6,673 nt of DNA. It comes from Gammaproteobacteria bacterium (GTDB lineage Bacteria; Pseudomonadota; Gammaproteobacteria; Pseudomonadales; Azotimanducaceae). The notes below the pieces were generated by a model, which had not been told where the DNA came from, did not search any database, and saw only the letters and a program-made list of their open reading frames with translations. The number at the start of each line of letters is the position of its first letter. Within the stretch, counting starts at the first letter, position 1. This document shows, in pieces, positions 1-5,314 of the stretch. The translations under genes and the position numbers were made by a program. The stretch covers positions 1 through 6,673 of the forward strand of contig JAPUJX010000479.1 in the NCBI GenBank assembly GCA_027295975.1, given 5' to 3'.

Positions 1-37
1 ATGGGCTTGCTGAAAAGATCTGTTGTCGTGTGGTCAT
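1..37 (-). CDS. Probable RidA-family protein, N-terminus only (cut by left edge)
   Basis: Reading leftward, an ATG at 37 opens a frame of 12 codons, MTTRQQIFSASP, followed by a codon beginning with T at the window edge. RidA/YjgF-family enamine/imine deaminases often begin with a short strand of the form RQ.ISSGSPWE or SPFE. The fit is close, and the cut codon could be Trp or Phe as expected. The ATG follows an AGG-containing purine-rich stretch and lies 21 bases after the stop of the L,D-transpeptidase gene, so it could be the next gene of the same operon. RidA proteins hydrolyse reactive enamine/imine intermediates in the cytoplasm. Only 12 residues are visible, so the family call is an inference from a short motif. 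An unrelated gene start, or no gene at all, remains possible. Confidence 0.4.
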   Translation of the reverse strand, partial: MTTRQQIFSASP

Positions 38-58
38 ACCTACCTGCTGCAGCCTCGG

Positions 59-556
59 TTAGGGCTTGATCTCTATGGGGGTGCCTATGTCGACGAGCTT
101 CCAGATTTCATCCATCTCCTCGTCGGTCACCGCTACACAACCATCGGTCCAGTCGAGGTGTGGGTGTAGCGGACCCATGCGCGAAACTGCGCTGCCCATC
201 CCGTGAATCATTATCTCTCCTCCTGGATCCACGCCTCGGGCGGCAGCGCGCTGGCGGTCCTCCTCGTTGGGATAGGAGATTCGTAGTGAAAGATGGTAGG
301 CGCTGTCCGGATTGCGAGCATCTATCGAATACACGCCCTCCGGAGTGCGCTCGTCGCCTTGTTGGCGCTTGTGTCCTGCCGGATGCGCGCCAAGAGCGAC
401 GGCGTAGATTCGGATCGGCTCGCCGTTTCGCTCCAGGGTGAGCGTGCGTTCAGACTTTGTAACCACCACCCGATCCGCTTTGGCATTTCCTTGCGCGAAA
501 CAAGGGATGCTGATCAGCAGGGGCGCGATGAACGCGATGAGTCGAAGATGGCGCAT
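59..556 (-). CDS. Periplasmic L,D-transpeptidase (YkuD-domain) protein
   Basis: The product is a 165-residue exported protein. Residues 1-21 form a signal peptide (basic MRHLR, hydrophobic core, PCFA before Gln22). The rest is a compact YkuD domain with catalytic His118 in IMIHG and catalytic Cys140 in DWTDGCVAV, followed by the usual EEMDEIW...GTPIEI tail. Family members form or modify 3-3 peptidoglycan cross-links or attach proteins to peptidoglycan; which of these applies cannot be told from sequence. The frame is open further upstream to an ATG at 814, but that extension overlaps the upstream gene and would bury the signal peptide, so the start at 556 is preferred. It lies 7 bases after the stop of the TfoX-like gene, consistent with coupled translation. 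No LysM or other wall-binding domain is present. Confidence 0.88.
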   Translation of the reverse strand: MRHLRLIAFIAPLLISIPCFAQGNAKADRVVVTKSERTLTLERNGEPIRIYAVALGAHPAGHKRQQGDERTPEGVYSIDARNPDSAYHLSLRISYPNEEDRQRAAARGVDPGGEIMIHGMGSAVSRMGPLHPHLDWTDGCVAVTDEEMDEIWKLVDIGTPIEIKP

Positions 557-563
557 CAGGTCG

Positions 564-902
564 TCAGCGAGTTGTTGAGGATGCATAGACCACACATTCT
601 TCGAAGTAGGCGATGATGTCAGTATCGTCGAGATTCTGAACATCTGGAAGCAGGATATAGTCGCGCTTGATGGGCGCGTTGTCGAAGTACTGAAGAGGTA
701 CGGCCTTACCGTGCGCAAGTATGTTTTCGCAGCGCGAGTTTCCCAGCTTGAATGCCAGGCCTTTGGGTGACAGCGAAGCGCAGATTCTTTGCTGCACATA
801 GAGGGCCGCGCCACTGAAAAAGTGCTTGCAGATCAGATCGTGGCTAGCTGGCGCGAACGAGCACACCAGCTTTTCGAGTTGATCTAGATACGGTTGAGCC
901 AT
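564..902 (-). CDS. TfoX N-terminal domain-like protein
   Basis: The product is 112 residues. From about residue 24 it resembles the TfoX/Sxy N-terminal domain: a strand carrying the family's Phe/Gly region (KHFFSGAALYV), a strand like the family's RLYLK segment (KGLAFKLG), then an ILLPD segment and a C-terminal helix (DTDIIAYFEECVVYA). TfoX/Sxy is a competence regulator in some gammaproteobacteria, but stand-alone N-domain proteins are common and mostly of unknown function, so a competence role is not implied. The C-terminal TfoX domain is absent. The gene sits directly ahead of the L,D-transpeptidase gene with a 7-base gap, so the two are probably co-transcribed. The upstream purine signal is weak (GGATC about 14 bases before ATG), so the exact start is less certain than the frame. 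Confidence 0.72.
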   Translation of the reverse strand: MAQPYLDQLEKLVCSFAPASHDLICKHFFSGAALYVQQRICASLSPKGLAFKLGNSRCENILAHGKAVPLQYFDNAPIKRDYILLPDVQNLDDTDIIAYFEECVVYASSTTR

Positions 903-956
903 GGCGCAAATTGATCCGATGGCGGGCAGTCGCGGTCGGCCGAATTCGCAGCGGCG

Positions 957-1367
957 CTACCCGAGGCGCTCCTTGGTCGCACGCGTTTGTCCGAGCGCGA
1001 AAAACCCCACGAGCGCTGATACCAGCTCGATGATCGCAATGACTGCTGCGCTGTCGATGAACTGAGTTTGTGCGTTCACGGCCCCGTTTGGAAGATGGGC
1101 GATGTTGTCTGGAGAAACCAGTACGTAGTGGTGGTACACACCAAACATCAGTGCGCCGACCATCGAAACCGCGATCAAACAGGTGCCCAGGGCCGAAAAG
1201 CGAGTCCAGATCAAGGTGGTGCCTACGATGGGTCCAGCCACAATCACCCCATAGACGAATATGTTCTTCAGTACCGGAAGTTCTATCGCAAGGGTTGTGT
1301 GGGCATCGCCATGCCAGAGGATCGCGATCAGATGGATGATCACCAGTGTCGTAATCGCGATTTTCAT
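957..1367 (-). CDS. Small inner-membrane protein, four predicted helices, unknown function
   Basis: The product is 136 residues, very hydrophobic, with probable membrane helices near residues 3-19, 34-54, 57-77 and 106-125. It has a short polar loop around 80-104 that begins with a His-His pair (YHHYVL) and a basic tail (TRATKERLG). I do not recognise the family. The frame also has an ATG at 1385, but the ATG at 1367 is preferred: it has a GAGG motif at a suitable distance and starts directly with MKIAITTLVII, the first helix. It lies 54 bases upstream of the TfoX-like gene and 66 bases downstream of the GFA gene on the same strand, so it may share their transcript. Histidines in the loop could hint at metal or haem binding, but nothing proves it. 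Confidence 0.7.
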   Translation of the reverse strand: MKIAITTLVIIHLIAILWHGDAHTTLAIELPVLKNIFVYGVIVAGPIVGTTLIWTRFSALGTCLIAVSMVGALMFGVYHHYVLVSPDNIAHLPNGAVNAQTQFIDSAAVIAIIELVSALVGFFALGQTRATKERLG

Positions 1368-1433
1368 GGGCAGCACCCTCGGCATGGGTTGGGATCAAGC
1401 CCGGCCAGAAAAACGATGTTTCTCACCGCCGAA

Positions 1434-1829
1434 TCACCTTGTGCGGCCCTCCTGGAGCTGGGGCAGGTCATCCCCAGGATCGTACCAGCTGGCCCCTTCC
1501 GATCTCCAGATATGGGCCTGTGGTTTTGATCCGGGCTCGCTGTCGAGACAACCCATGCGAATGATCACAGCGGGTTTGTCGACCCACTCGGCAATCAGCT
1601 GTGACCCGCAGATGGAACAGAAATGGCGGCGCTTGCCTGGCGAGGACTCAAAAAACGACAACAGGTCCTCGCCCTGCAGCCAACGGAAGTGCTCTCGTAA
1701 CACCGGTGCAGTCGTGGCAAAAGCGCTGCCGTGAGCCTTACGGCATTTCCGGCAGTGACAATGCACGATGGGCGCGGCAAATTCATCGGCTTCATAAACG
1801 ATCTTTCCGCACAGACATGATCCTTGCAT
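1434..1829 (-). CDS. GFA-family zinc protein (S-(hydroxymethyl)glutathione synthase-like)
   Basis: The product is 131 residues with the full GFA zinc signature: Cys5 and Cys7 (CLCG), then HCHCRKC with Cys24, Cys26 and Cys29 followed by AHG, and Cys71 and Cys74 (FCSICGSQL). The founding enzyme, Gfa, was reported to speed condensation of formaldehyde with glutathione. Most family members have not been tested, so the substrate is unknown. Length and cysteine spacing are those of an intact member. It starts with MQGSCLCG, as these proteins usually do, with only a weak AAGATAAAA stretch upstream. A 61-base gap separates it from the lipoprotein gene behind it, which leaves room for its own promoter, though I see no convincing -35/-10 pair. 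Confidence 0.9.
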   Translation of the reverse strand: MQGSCLCGKIVYEADEFAAPIVHCHCRKCRKAHGSAFATTAPVLREHFRWLQGEDLLSFFESSPGKRRHFCSICGSQLIAEWVDKPAVIIRMGCLDSEPGSKPQAHIWRSEGASWYDPGDDLPQLQEGRTR

Positions 1830-1890
1830 CGTTTTATCTTACGCTGAATTCACTTGAACGTTTGTTAATGAGGTGGACAAAACGCTGCAA

Positions 1891-2118
1891 TCAATCTTCC
1901 TCGAGCGCAGCGTCGCAAACGGTATTCATCGACAGCAGGGTCTGTCTGGTCTGATCGTATTCGGTTTGCGACATCGCGCCGGCTTCCAGCGCACTTTTAA
2001 GATCTATCATCTGCTGTCCGATCGATACGCTGCCGAGGCTAATGTGGGTATTGCCCTGATTCCAGCATCCCGAGAGCATGCATATTACGGAGATCAGCAA
2101 TGCGGTTTTTGTCGTCAT
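1891..2118 (-). CDS. Small lipoprotein with SHOCT-like hairpin (paralog of the 2452-2682 product)
   Basis: The product is 75 residues. Residues 1-17 form a lipoprotein signal peptide ending in lipobox LSGC with Cys18 as the lipidated residue, leaving a 58-residue mature protein. The mature part holds HISLGSVSIGQQMIDLK followed by a helical pair (SALEAGAMSQTEYDQTRQTL) that resembles the SHOCT short domain (Leu-rich helix, Gly/Ala turn, E-Y/F). It ends with an acidic tail containing one cysteine (TVCDAALEED). No function is known to me. Non-Asp residues after Cys18 (Trp, Asn) favour outer-membrane sorting by the general Lol rule. It starts 8 bases after the DUF2277 stop, so co-transcription is likely. 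No clear ribosome site is visible, which suggests coupling to the upstream gene. Confidence 0.72.
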   Translation of the reverse strand: MTTKTALLISVICMLSGCWNQGNTHISLGSVSIGQQMIDLKSALEAGAMSQTEYDQTRQTLLSMNTVCDAALEED

Positions 2119-2126
2119 AAGAAAGC

Positions 2127-2411
2127 CTAGGCTGCGCCTCGAGAAACGCCGAAACGTTTTTCGACTCTTGCCCGGGCCTTGGCGGCCTCTACCTCGCGGT
2201 TCTTTGCTGGCGCGGTGGTCACCAGGGAATCGACCAGTTCACGCACAACCACGGCAACCTGTTGCACCGCGCGCTCGAATGCGAGTTCGTTCGACATCGA
2301 CGGCTTGGTTGATCCGCTGATCTTGCGGACGAACTGAACGGATGCGGCCAGAATTTCATCATCGGTCGCCGGCGGTTCGAAGTTGTACAACGTTTTGATG
2401 TTTCTACACAT
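2127..2411 (-). CDS. DUF2277 family protein
   Basis: The product is 94 residues and matches the DUF2277 pattern along its whole length: the N-terminal MCRNIKTLYNFEPPAT, the central QFVRKISGSTKPS, and the C-terminal basic helix containing EVEAAKARARVEKRFG. The family is small, cytoplasmic, mostly helical and without an assigned function. The conserved N-terminal Cys2, the Lys/Arg-rich tail and the intact length suggest a working gene. The start is supported by AGGA seven bases before ATG. It sits between two paralogous lipoprotein genes on the same strand (40 bases after one, 8 bases before the other). That arrangement implies a shared transcript but not a shared function. Confidence 0.88.
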   Translation of the reverse strand: MCRNIKTLYNFEPPATDDEILAASVQFVRKISGSTKPSMSNELAFERAVQQVAVVVRELVDSLVTTAPAKNREVEAAKARARVEKRFGVSRGAA

Positions 2412-2451
2412 GGATCAGTCCTGTTTTTGATCGGACTTGCAGCTGCTAAAG

Positions 2452-2682
2452 CTAGGATTCGTCGTTGTCCGGGTCTCCACACAGCGAGCTGAGCGACATC
2501 AGCGCCTGCTTCAGCTCGGCGTGCTCATCGGCGGTAATTGCGTCTTCTTCCAGCGCGCGTTTCAGATCGATCATCTGCTGGCCGACGGATACGTCGCCTA
2601 ACCGAATGCTTTGTGCGTTGTCGATGTTTCCGCAACCGGACAACAACAGCGCGCATGCAATCACGAGATATTTTGGTATCAC
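2452..2682 (-). CDS. Small lipoprotein with SHOCT-like hairpin, GTG start
   Basis: The product is 76 residues, beginning at a GTG (read as Met: MIPKYLVIACALLLSGC). Residues 1-16 form the signal peptide and Cys17 the lipidated residue. The mature protein contains QSIRLGDVSVGQQMIDLK, a helical pair (RALEEDAITADEHAELKQAL), and a Cys-containing acidic tail (SLCGDPDNDES). It is a paralog of the 1891-2118 product: over the 43 residues from ISLG/IRLG to the tail cysteine, 22 are identical without gaps. The open frame runs back to an ATG at 2874, but that extension overlaps the VOC gene and hides the signal peptide. The GTG has a strong GGAGG five bases upstream. Function unknown; outer-membrane location is likely (Gly follows the Cys). 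Confidence 0.8.
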   Translation of the reverse strand: MIPKYLVIACALLLSGCGNIDNAQSIRLGDVSVGQQMIDLKRALEEDAITADEHAELKQALMSLSSLCGDPDNDES

Positions 2683-2687
2683 TTTGG

Positions 2688-2692
2688 CCTCC
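2688..2692 (-). promoter_or_regulatory. Ribosome binding site deciding the GTG start at 2682
   Basis: On the minus strand GGAGG lies five bases (CCAAA) before a GTG. This is the strongest ribosome site seen in the window. It fixes the lipoprotein start at a non-ATG codon in place of the upstream ATG at 2874. Confidence 0.75.
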
Positions 2693-2734
2693 AATGGCCA
2701 ACCGGAACGGAGTGACGGCAATACTACATCATCG

Positions 2735-3127
2735 TCAGGCGTTGCTGGGTTCCAGTACTTCCACGTGGTTTCCGTCTGGATCCCGGAATGAAACCACCAG
2801 CGCAAAGCCGCGGTCAAATGGACCGTTTGGTGTAATTCCAGCTTGCTGTAGCCGCTCCGCCACTTCAGCGGCATTGTGGGTAGACAACGCGATCACTGGG
2901 CTTCTAGGCTCGGCAACCTGCGTCCCCGGCCAATCATCGGCTGGGTGTATTGCGAAATGCACGGAACCGAGTTCGCATGCAAAGTGCAGCGGTACCCCTT
3001 CGTGCACTTCATCGCGCAACGGAACGCCGAGAATCTGAGAGTAGAAGCCTGCCAGCGCTTTGGCGTCCGGGCTAATGAGCAGGATCGCACTTACTCCATC
3101 AATCAGGTCTTCTCGGGCGTCGTCCAT
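2735..3127 (-). CDS. VOC-superfamily protein (glyoxalase/bleomycin-resistance fold)
   Basis: The product is 130 residues with two beta-alpha-beta-beta-beta modules (about 12-62 and 76-127). The first has ISPDAKALAGFYSQILGVP, the standard first helix. The last strand is FRDPDGNHVEVLEP, a near-canonical VOC ending whose Glu123 is the usual last metal ligand. His57 (VHFAIHP) sits in the fourth strand. The usual histidine of strand 1 is replaced by a hydrophobic residue (SAILLIS), so an incomplete or altered metal site is possible. VOC proteins include glyoxalases, dioxygenases and drug-binding proteins, and the substrate cannot be assigned. The gene is divergent from the plus-strand VOC gene across 60 bases that should hold both promoters. 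It leads the minus-strand run to its left, with a 52-base gap to the GTG-start lipoprotein. Confidence 0.88.
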   Translation of the reverse strand: MDDAREDLIDGVSAILLISPDAKALAGFYSQILGVPLRDEVHEGVPLHFACELGSVHFAIHPADDWPGTQVAEPRSPVIALSTHNAAEVAERLQQAGITPNGPFDRGFALVVSFRDPDGNHVEVLEPSNA

Positions 3128-3176
3128 ATTTGCAGGTCACCACCGGCTTGGCACACAATCAGCTGGATCCGTTAGT

Positions 3177-3180
3177 GGAG
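3177..3180 (+). promoter_or_regulatory. Ribosome binding site for the TTG start at 3188
   Basis: GGAG lies seven bases before TTG. An in-frame TAG at 3173-3175 rules out any earlier start, so this site and the TTG at 3188 define the beginning of the plus-strand VOC gene. A TTGGCA at 3148-3153 could be a -35 element, but no good -10 follows it. Confidence 0.6.
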
Positions 3181-3187
3181 CAAGAGC

Positions 3188-3607
3188 TTGCTACAGAACC
3201 CCCCGCCCGGGACACCCAGAATCGTGGCGAGGCCGACATACGATGATGTCGCGGCCGCAGCCGAATTCCTGTGCCGCGTATTCGGTTTTGAGGAGGATGA
3301 GCGGGACCGGTATCTGGACGAGCACGGCAATGTCCTGCTCACCGAACTGGCGGTTCTAGACAGCCGGATCATGCTTGGAATTTCCGGAAACCATGGGTTG
3401 GCCAGCCCGCAACAGCTGGGTGGATGTTCGCAGATGCTCGTGGTTTACCTGGATGAGGTCGACGCGCACTATCACAGAGCGATCGATGAGGGCGCGCGAA
3501 TTGTTCTCGAGATAAACGACGCGCCCTGGGGGATCGTCGTTATGAAGCCCTGGACTGTGAAGGGCATCGGTGGGGATTTCACGAACGGCGCTCCCTATGA
3601 CTCATAG
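3188..3607 (+). CDS. VOC-superfamily (PhnB-like) protein, frameshifted near its C-terminus
   Basis: As read, the product is 139 residues, starting at TTG (MLQNPPPGTPRIVARPTYDDVAA). The body is a normal VOC/PhnB-like protein: PTYDDVAAAAEFLCRVFGFEE, a central MLGISGN strand, and MLVVYLDEVDAHYHRAIDEGARIV in the second module. After DAPWG (residue 115) the reading frame becomes unlike the family. Shifting by one base at the G run gives DRRYEALDCEGHRWGF and a stop at 3598-3600, which is the expected last-strand motif. The ancestral protein would be about 137 residues. The gene therefore carries a one-base deletion, either real or a sequencing error; if real, the last strand and metal ligand are lost. 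It is divergent from one VOC gene and its tail overlaps the convergent end of another. The substrate is unknown. Confidence 0.8.
   Translation: MLQNPPPGTPRIVARPTYDDVAAAAEFLCRVFGFEEDERDRYLDEHGNVLLTELAVLDSRIMLGISGNHGLASPQQLGGCSQMLVVYLDEVDAHYHRAIDEGARIVLEINDAPWGIVVMKPWTVKGIGGDFTNGAPYDS
3528..3532 (+). other. Frameshift site: run of five G in the VOC gene
   Basis: The codons TGG GGG ATC at 3527-3535 end the family-like reading. One added G would give TGG GGG GAT and restore the VOC C-terminal motif for 22 codons up to TGA at 3598-3600. Homopolymer runs are common places for both real indels and base-calling errors. Confidence 0.8.
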
Positions 3608-3975
3608 GCCCTTATCTCGATCAGGTGCCGGTTTGGATCGTTGAAATACAGCGTTGGCGCGTCCCCTCTCGCGCCTGATGCCACGCCAGGTCCGGTGTTG
3701 CTACCCACGGAGTCAAATGTGGCACCGTATTCGATCTCGGCGGTCTTGACCCGCTGGAATATCTTTTCGAACTCGTCTTTCGACACCGCAAACGCGTAGT
3801 GCTCGAAACCCGGGGTGCCCCAGGGGGCGAGCTGTATCTGAAAATCATCTGATACGCGCACAACGGCAAACGGGTCTTGGGTTCCTTCGTTGGAGAAACC
3901 CATGATCTGGGTATAGAACTCAACACTGGCATCCAGGTCGTTTACTTTGAGGATGATGTGATCAAGATTCGGCAT
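3595..3975 (-). CDS. VOC-superfamily metalloprotein (glyoxalase/dioxygenase-like)
   Basis: The product is 126 residues with an apparently complete VOC fold. Strand 1 is LDHIILKVNDL with His6, the first helix is ASVEFYTQIMGF, module two begins with HYAFAV (His59), and the last strand is LYFNDPNRHLIEIR with Glu120. His6, His59 and Glu120 match the His-His-Glu metal triad of fosfomycin-resistance-like and dioxygenase-like members, so this is the best candidate of the three VOC genes for a metal enzyme. The substrate is not predictable. The start has GAGAAA upstream. The gene is the last of a minus-strand trio, 33 bases after the DUF488 gene, and its 3' end overlaps the tail of the plus-strand VOC gene. 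Confidence 0.9.
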   Translation of the reverse strand: MPNLDHIILKVNDLDASVEFYTQIMGFSNEGTQDPFAVVRVSDDFQIQLAPWGTPGFEHYAFAVSKDEFEKIFQRVKTAEIEYGATFDSVGSNTGPGVASGARGDAPTLYFNDPNRHLIEIRAYES

Positions 3976-4008
3976 GGAAAATTTCTCGTCAGGTGGTGTT
4001 GGGTGTTG

Positions 4009-4395
4009 TCACCCGATCTGTGCGCCTCTGGTTTCGAGAAGCTTTCTCAATATCGATCGGTGACAGCGTGATTCGTCTTCGCAGTAGCACCCTACGGAAA
4101 GGTTCGTCTGGTGCGAGAGCGCCGCGAGCAGGTCCAGGTCTTTCATTGGACCTGGCTTTTTCATTTCCGCGAGAAACTTACGCTCGAACGACTTCCACGT
4201 TTTGGAATCTTTTGCCGGAAAGGCTTCCTTTAAGAGTCCCTCGCTGGGTGACAGGTTTGGAAACCACAGGTCATAGATGTTTTTTGCCGCGTACTCGTCC
4301 TTTCGCACGCCGCGCGGTGGCCGCCGGACCGTGCCGATTCGCAACCCCTCGTTTGTTGTCTTAGGGCTGCCCAGCCGTACGATTGAAATCGTCAT
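4009..4395 (-). CDS. DUF488 family protein
   Basis: The product is 128 residues. It resembles the YeaO-type DUF488 family: an N-terminal strand (ISIVRLGSP), an RIGTVRRPPRGVRKDEY basic segment where the family has its VxRxxPRG-like region, YDLWFPNLSPS, and the diagnostic C-terminal GCYCEDESRCHRSIL with Cys103, Cys105, Cys111, His112 and Arg113. The family is cytoplasmic and has no firmly established reaction. The Cys-His-Arg motif suggests a catalytic or metal site. Its ATG directly follows the TGA of the upstream membrane-protein gene with no gap, so translation is likely coupled. The downstream VOC gene follows after 33 bases. Confidence 0.85.
   Translation of the reverse strand: MTISIVRLGSPKTTNEGLRIGTVRRPPRGVRKDEYAAKNIYDLWFPNLSPSEGLLKEAFPAKDSKTWKSFERKFLAEMKKPGPMKDLDLLAALSHQTNLSVGCYCEDESRCHRSILRKLLETRGAQIG
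4134..4161 (+). terminator. Terminator-like hairpin inside the DUF488 gene, plus-strand orientation
   Basis: CCAGGTC (4134-4140) and GACCTGG (4149-4155) form a perfect seven-base stem with an eight-base loop, followed by C and TTTTT (4157-4161). In the plus-strand direction this has the shape of an intrinsic terminator. It lies antisense within the DUF488 coding sequence, so it could stop plus-strand transcripts that read through from the VOC gene ending at about 3600. The stem is short and could be a chance feature of coding sequence. Confidence 0.3.
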
Positions 4396-4785
4396 TCAAG
4401 TTTCCGTGGCGCCATCGGCCGGCTGAGAACTGCACCACTTCGCCCTCTGCGAAAAGAGAACGATGAAAAGCGTCGCCAGTATGAAGTGAAGGACCGAGCC
4501 GAATAGTTGACCACCGGCGGTGAGCAGCGCGATTGTCAGGGCGCTGTGGAACGCCATCAATAAGCCGATCGCCAACCCCACGACTTTGTAGTCGTCTCTG
4601 TGTGGCCACAACCACAATGGGACGCTCGCCACGGTCAGAGCAGCAACTCCGTAGTTGCGCACCCATAGGAGCCCTTCAACCTGTCCGTCGGGCAGGAACG
4701 ATTCGGGTGAAAATACCAGGAACACGCCGACCGGACCGTCCGTCAGGAAATTGAGAGCCAGGGCAAAGTTCAGGACCTTTTTCAT
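4396..4785 (-). CDS. Small inner-membrane protein, four predicted helices, unknown function
   Basis: The product is 129 residues with likely membrane helices near 7-25, 42-60, 68-88 and 93-112 and a polar C-terminal tail (QRAKWCSSQPADGATET). Charged loops contain SPESFLPDGQVEG and PHRDDYK. I do not recognise a named family. The start (MKKVLNFALALNF) is preceded by AGGCGG at a usable distance. Its stop TGA is immediately followed by the ATG of the DUF488 gene, which marks it as the first gene of the trio membrane protein, DUF488, VOC. A 98-base gap to the divergent plus-strand gene should hold its promoter, unless it depends on an older upstream gene whose remnant may be visible there. Confidence 0.75.
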   Translation of the reverse strand: MKKVLNFALALNFLTDGPVGVFLVFSPESFLPDGQVEGLLWVRNYGVAALTVASVPLWLWPHRDDYKVVGLAIGLLMAFHSALTIALLTAGGQLFGSVLHFILATLFIVLFSQRAKWCSSQPADGATET

Positions 4786-4901
4786 GGTGCCGCCTGCGAG
4801 TGGATTTCGACCAGCATCTTGGCACCGGACCGCTTGAACGCCAACAACGGGTTGGGCGTCGCACCGCTGGAACCTGTGAGACTATGGGATTGTTGCCGAC
4901 A
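4782..4901 (-). pseudogene. Possible C-terminal remnant of a lost upstream gene
   Basis: On the minus strand a stretch without a start, bounded by TAG at 4902-4904, reads protein-like in its second half (NPLLAFKRSGAKMLVEIHS) and ends at a TGA that overlaps the ATG of the membrane-protein gene as ATGA. That four-base overlap is the usual coupling arrangement of a real operon neighbour. LLAFKRSGAKM loosely recalls the last helix of HemB proteins (..AFKRAGAD..), but the match is too short to name. It overlaps the first few codons of the plus-strand gene at 4884, so both cannot be fully functional here. Chance is a fair alternative. Confidence 0.2.
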
Positions 4902-5300
4902 CTAGGGAGCGGGACTGTGGTGCTCCGGGAGATCAACGGCAAATACTCGCAAGCAGGAATCTGGTGGGACACACACGGCAAGAGCGGCACGCTCGACGGC
5001 TCAATCACTATTGAGTTCAGTGGCGAGCGACTCGGCTTTCGCTATGGGGATGGGGAGATTCAAACCTCCGAGTTGTTGACAGGGGTAGCGCAGAGCGCGG
5101 CCATTCGAGGCCAGAACAGTGTCGGAACGGTGTTCATTGGCGAAAACTGCCTGATTCTCGAATATGCGGCCGAGGTGAACGGACTCGAGGAGATGAACAC
5201 AGACACTTGGATGTTCTTAGGCGGGACCACTCACCGTTCCGGACTGATACGTCAGGGCGAGCGGATCATTTGGTTCGAAGCCGAGATGTCGCTCGGGTGA
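4884..5300 (+). CDS. Conserved-looking hypothetical protein, beta-rich
   Basis: The product is 138 residues from the ATG at 4884. I cannot place it in a named family. The sequence is rich in alternating strand patterns (TVVLREINGKYSQAGIWWD, GSITIEFSGERLGFRYGDG, NCLILEYAAEV, WMFLGGTTHRSGLIRQ, ERIIWFEAEM), which suggests a small beta-barrel of lipocalin-like or similar type. There is no signal peptide or membrane segment. An in-frame ATG at 4800 would add 28 residues, but that part looks like antisense of the neighbouring strand, so 4884 is preferred although its ribosome site (TGTGAG) is weak. It is the only intact plus-strand gene in the window, divergent from the membrane-protein gene and ending 14 bases from the convergent Kazal-like gene. 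Confidence 0.65.
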   Translation: MGLLPTLGSGTVVLREINGKYSQAGIWWDTHGKSGTLDGSITIEFSGERLGFRYGDGEIQTSELLTGVAQSAAIRGQNSVGTVFIGENCLILEYAAEVNGLEEMNTDTWMFLGGTTHRSGLIRQGERIIWFEAEMSLG

Positions 5301-5314
5301 TGGCAGGTACCGTT

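Noticed and set aside
1..69. Short plus-strand frame from the ATG at base 1
   Set aside because: It is 22 codons long with no recognisable sequence and is antisense to the better-supported RidA-like start and the end of the L,D-transpeptidase gene.
59..814. 251-residue form of the L,D-transpeptidase
   Set aside because: The first 86 residues overlap the TfoX-like gene in another frame and would bury a clear signal peptide. The start at 556 is better.
844..1398. 184-residue minus-strand open frame
   Set aside because: Its His/Arg/Asp-rich composition is typical of an out-of-frame shadow, and it covers the membrane-protein gene.
2452..2874. 140-residue form of the second lipoprotein
   Set aside because: The extension is the shadow of the VOC gene. 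GGAGG before the GTG at 2682 and the lipobox fix the start.
3128..3187. Divergent promoter pair between the two VOC genes
   Set aside because: Promoters must lie here, but only a possible -35 (TTGGCA at 3148-3153) is visible, without a credible -10, so no site is called.
3526..3600. Programmed frameshifting in the VOC gene
   Set aside because: There is no X XXY YYZ heptamer, and single-domain VOC proteins have no known use of recoding. A plain indel or base-calling error is simpler.
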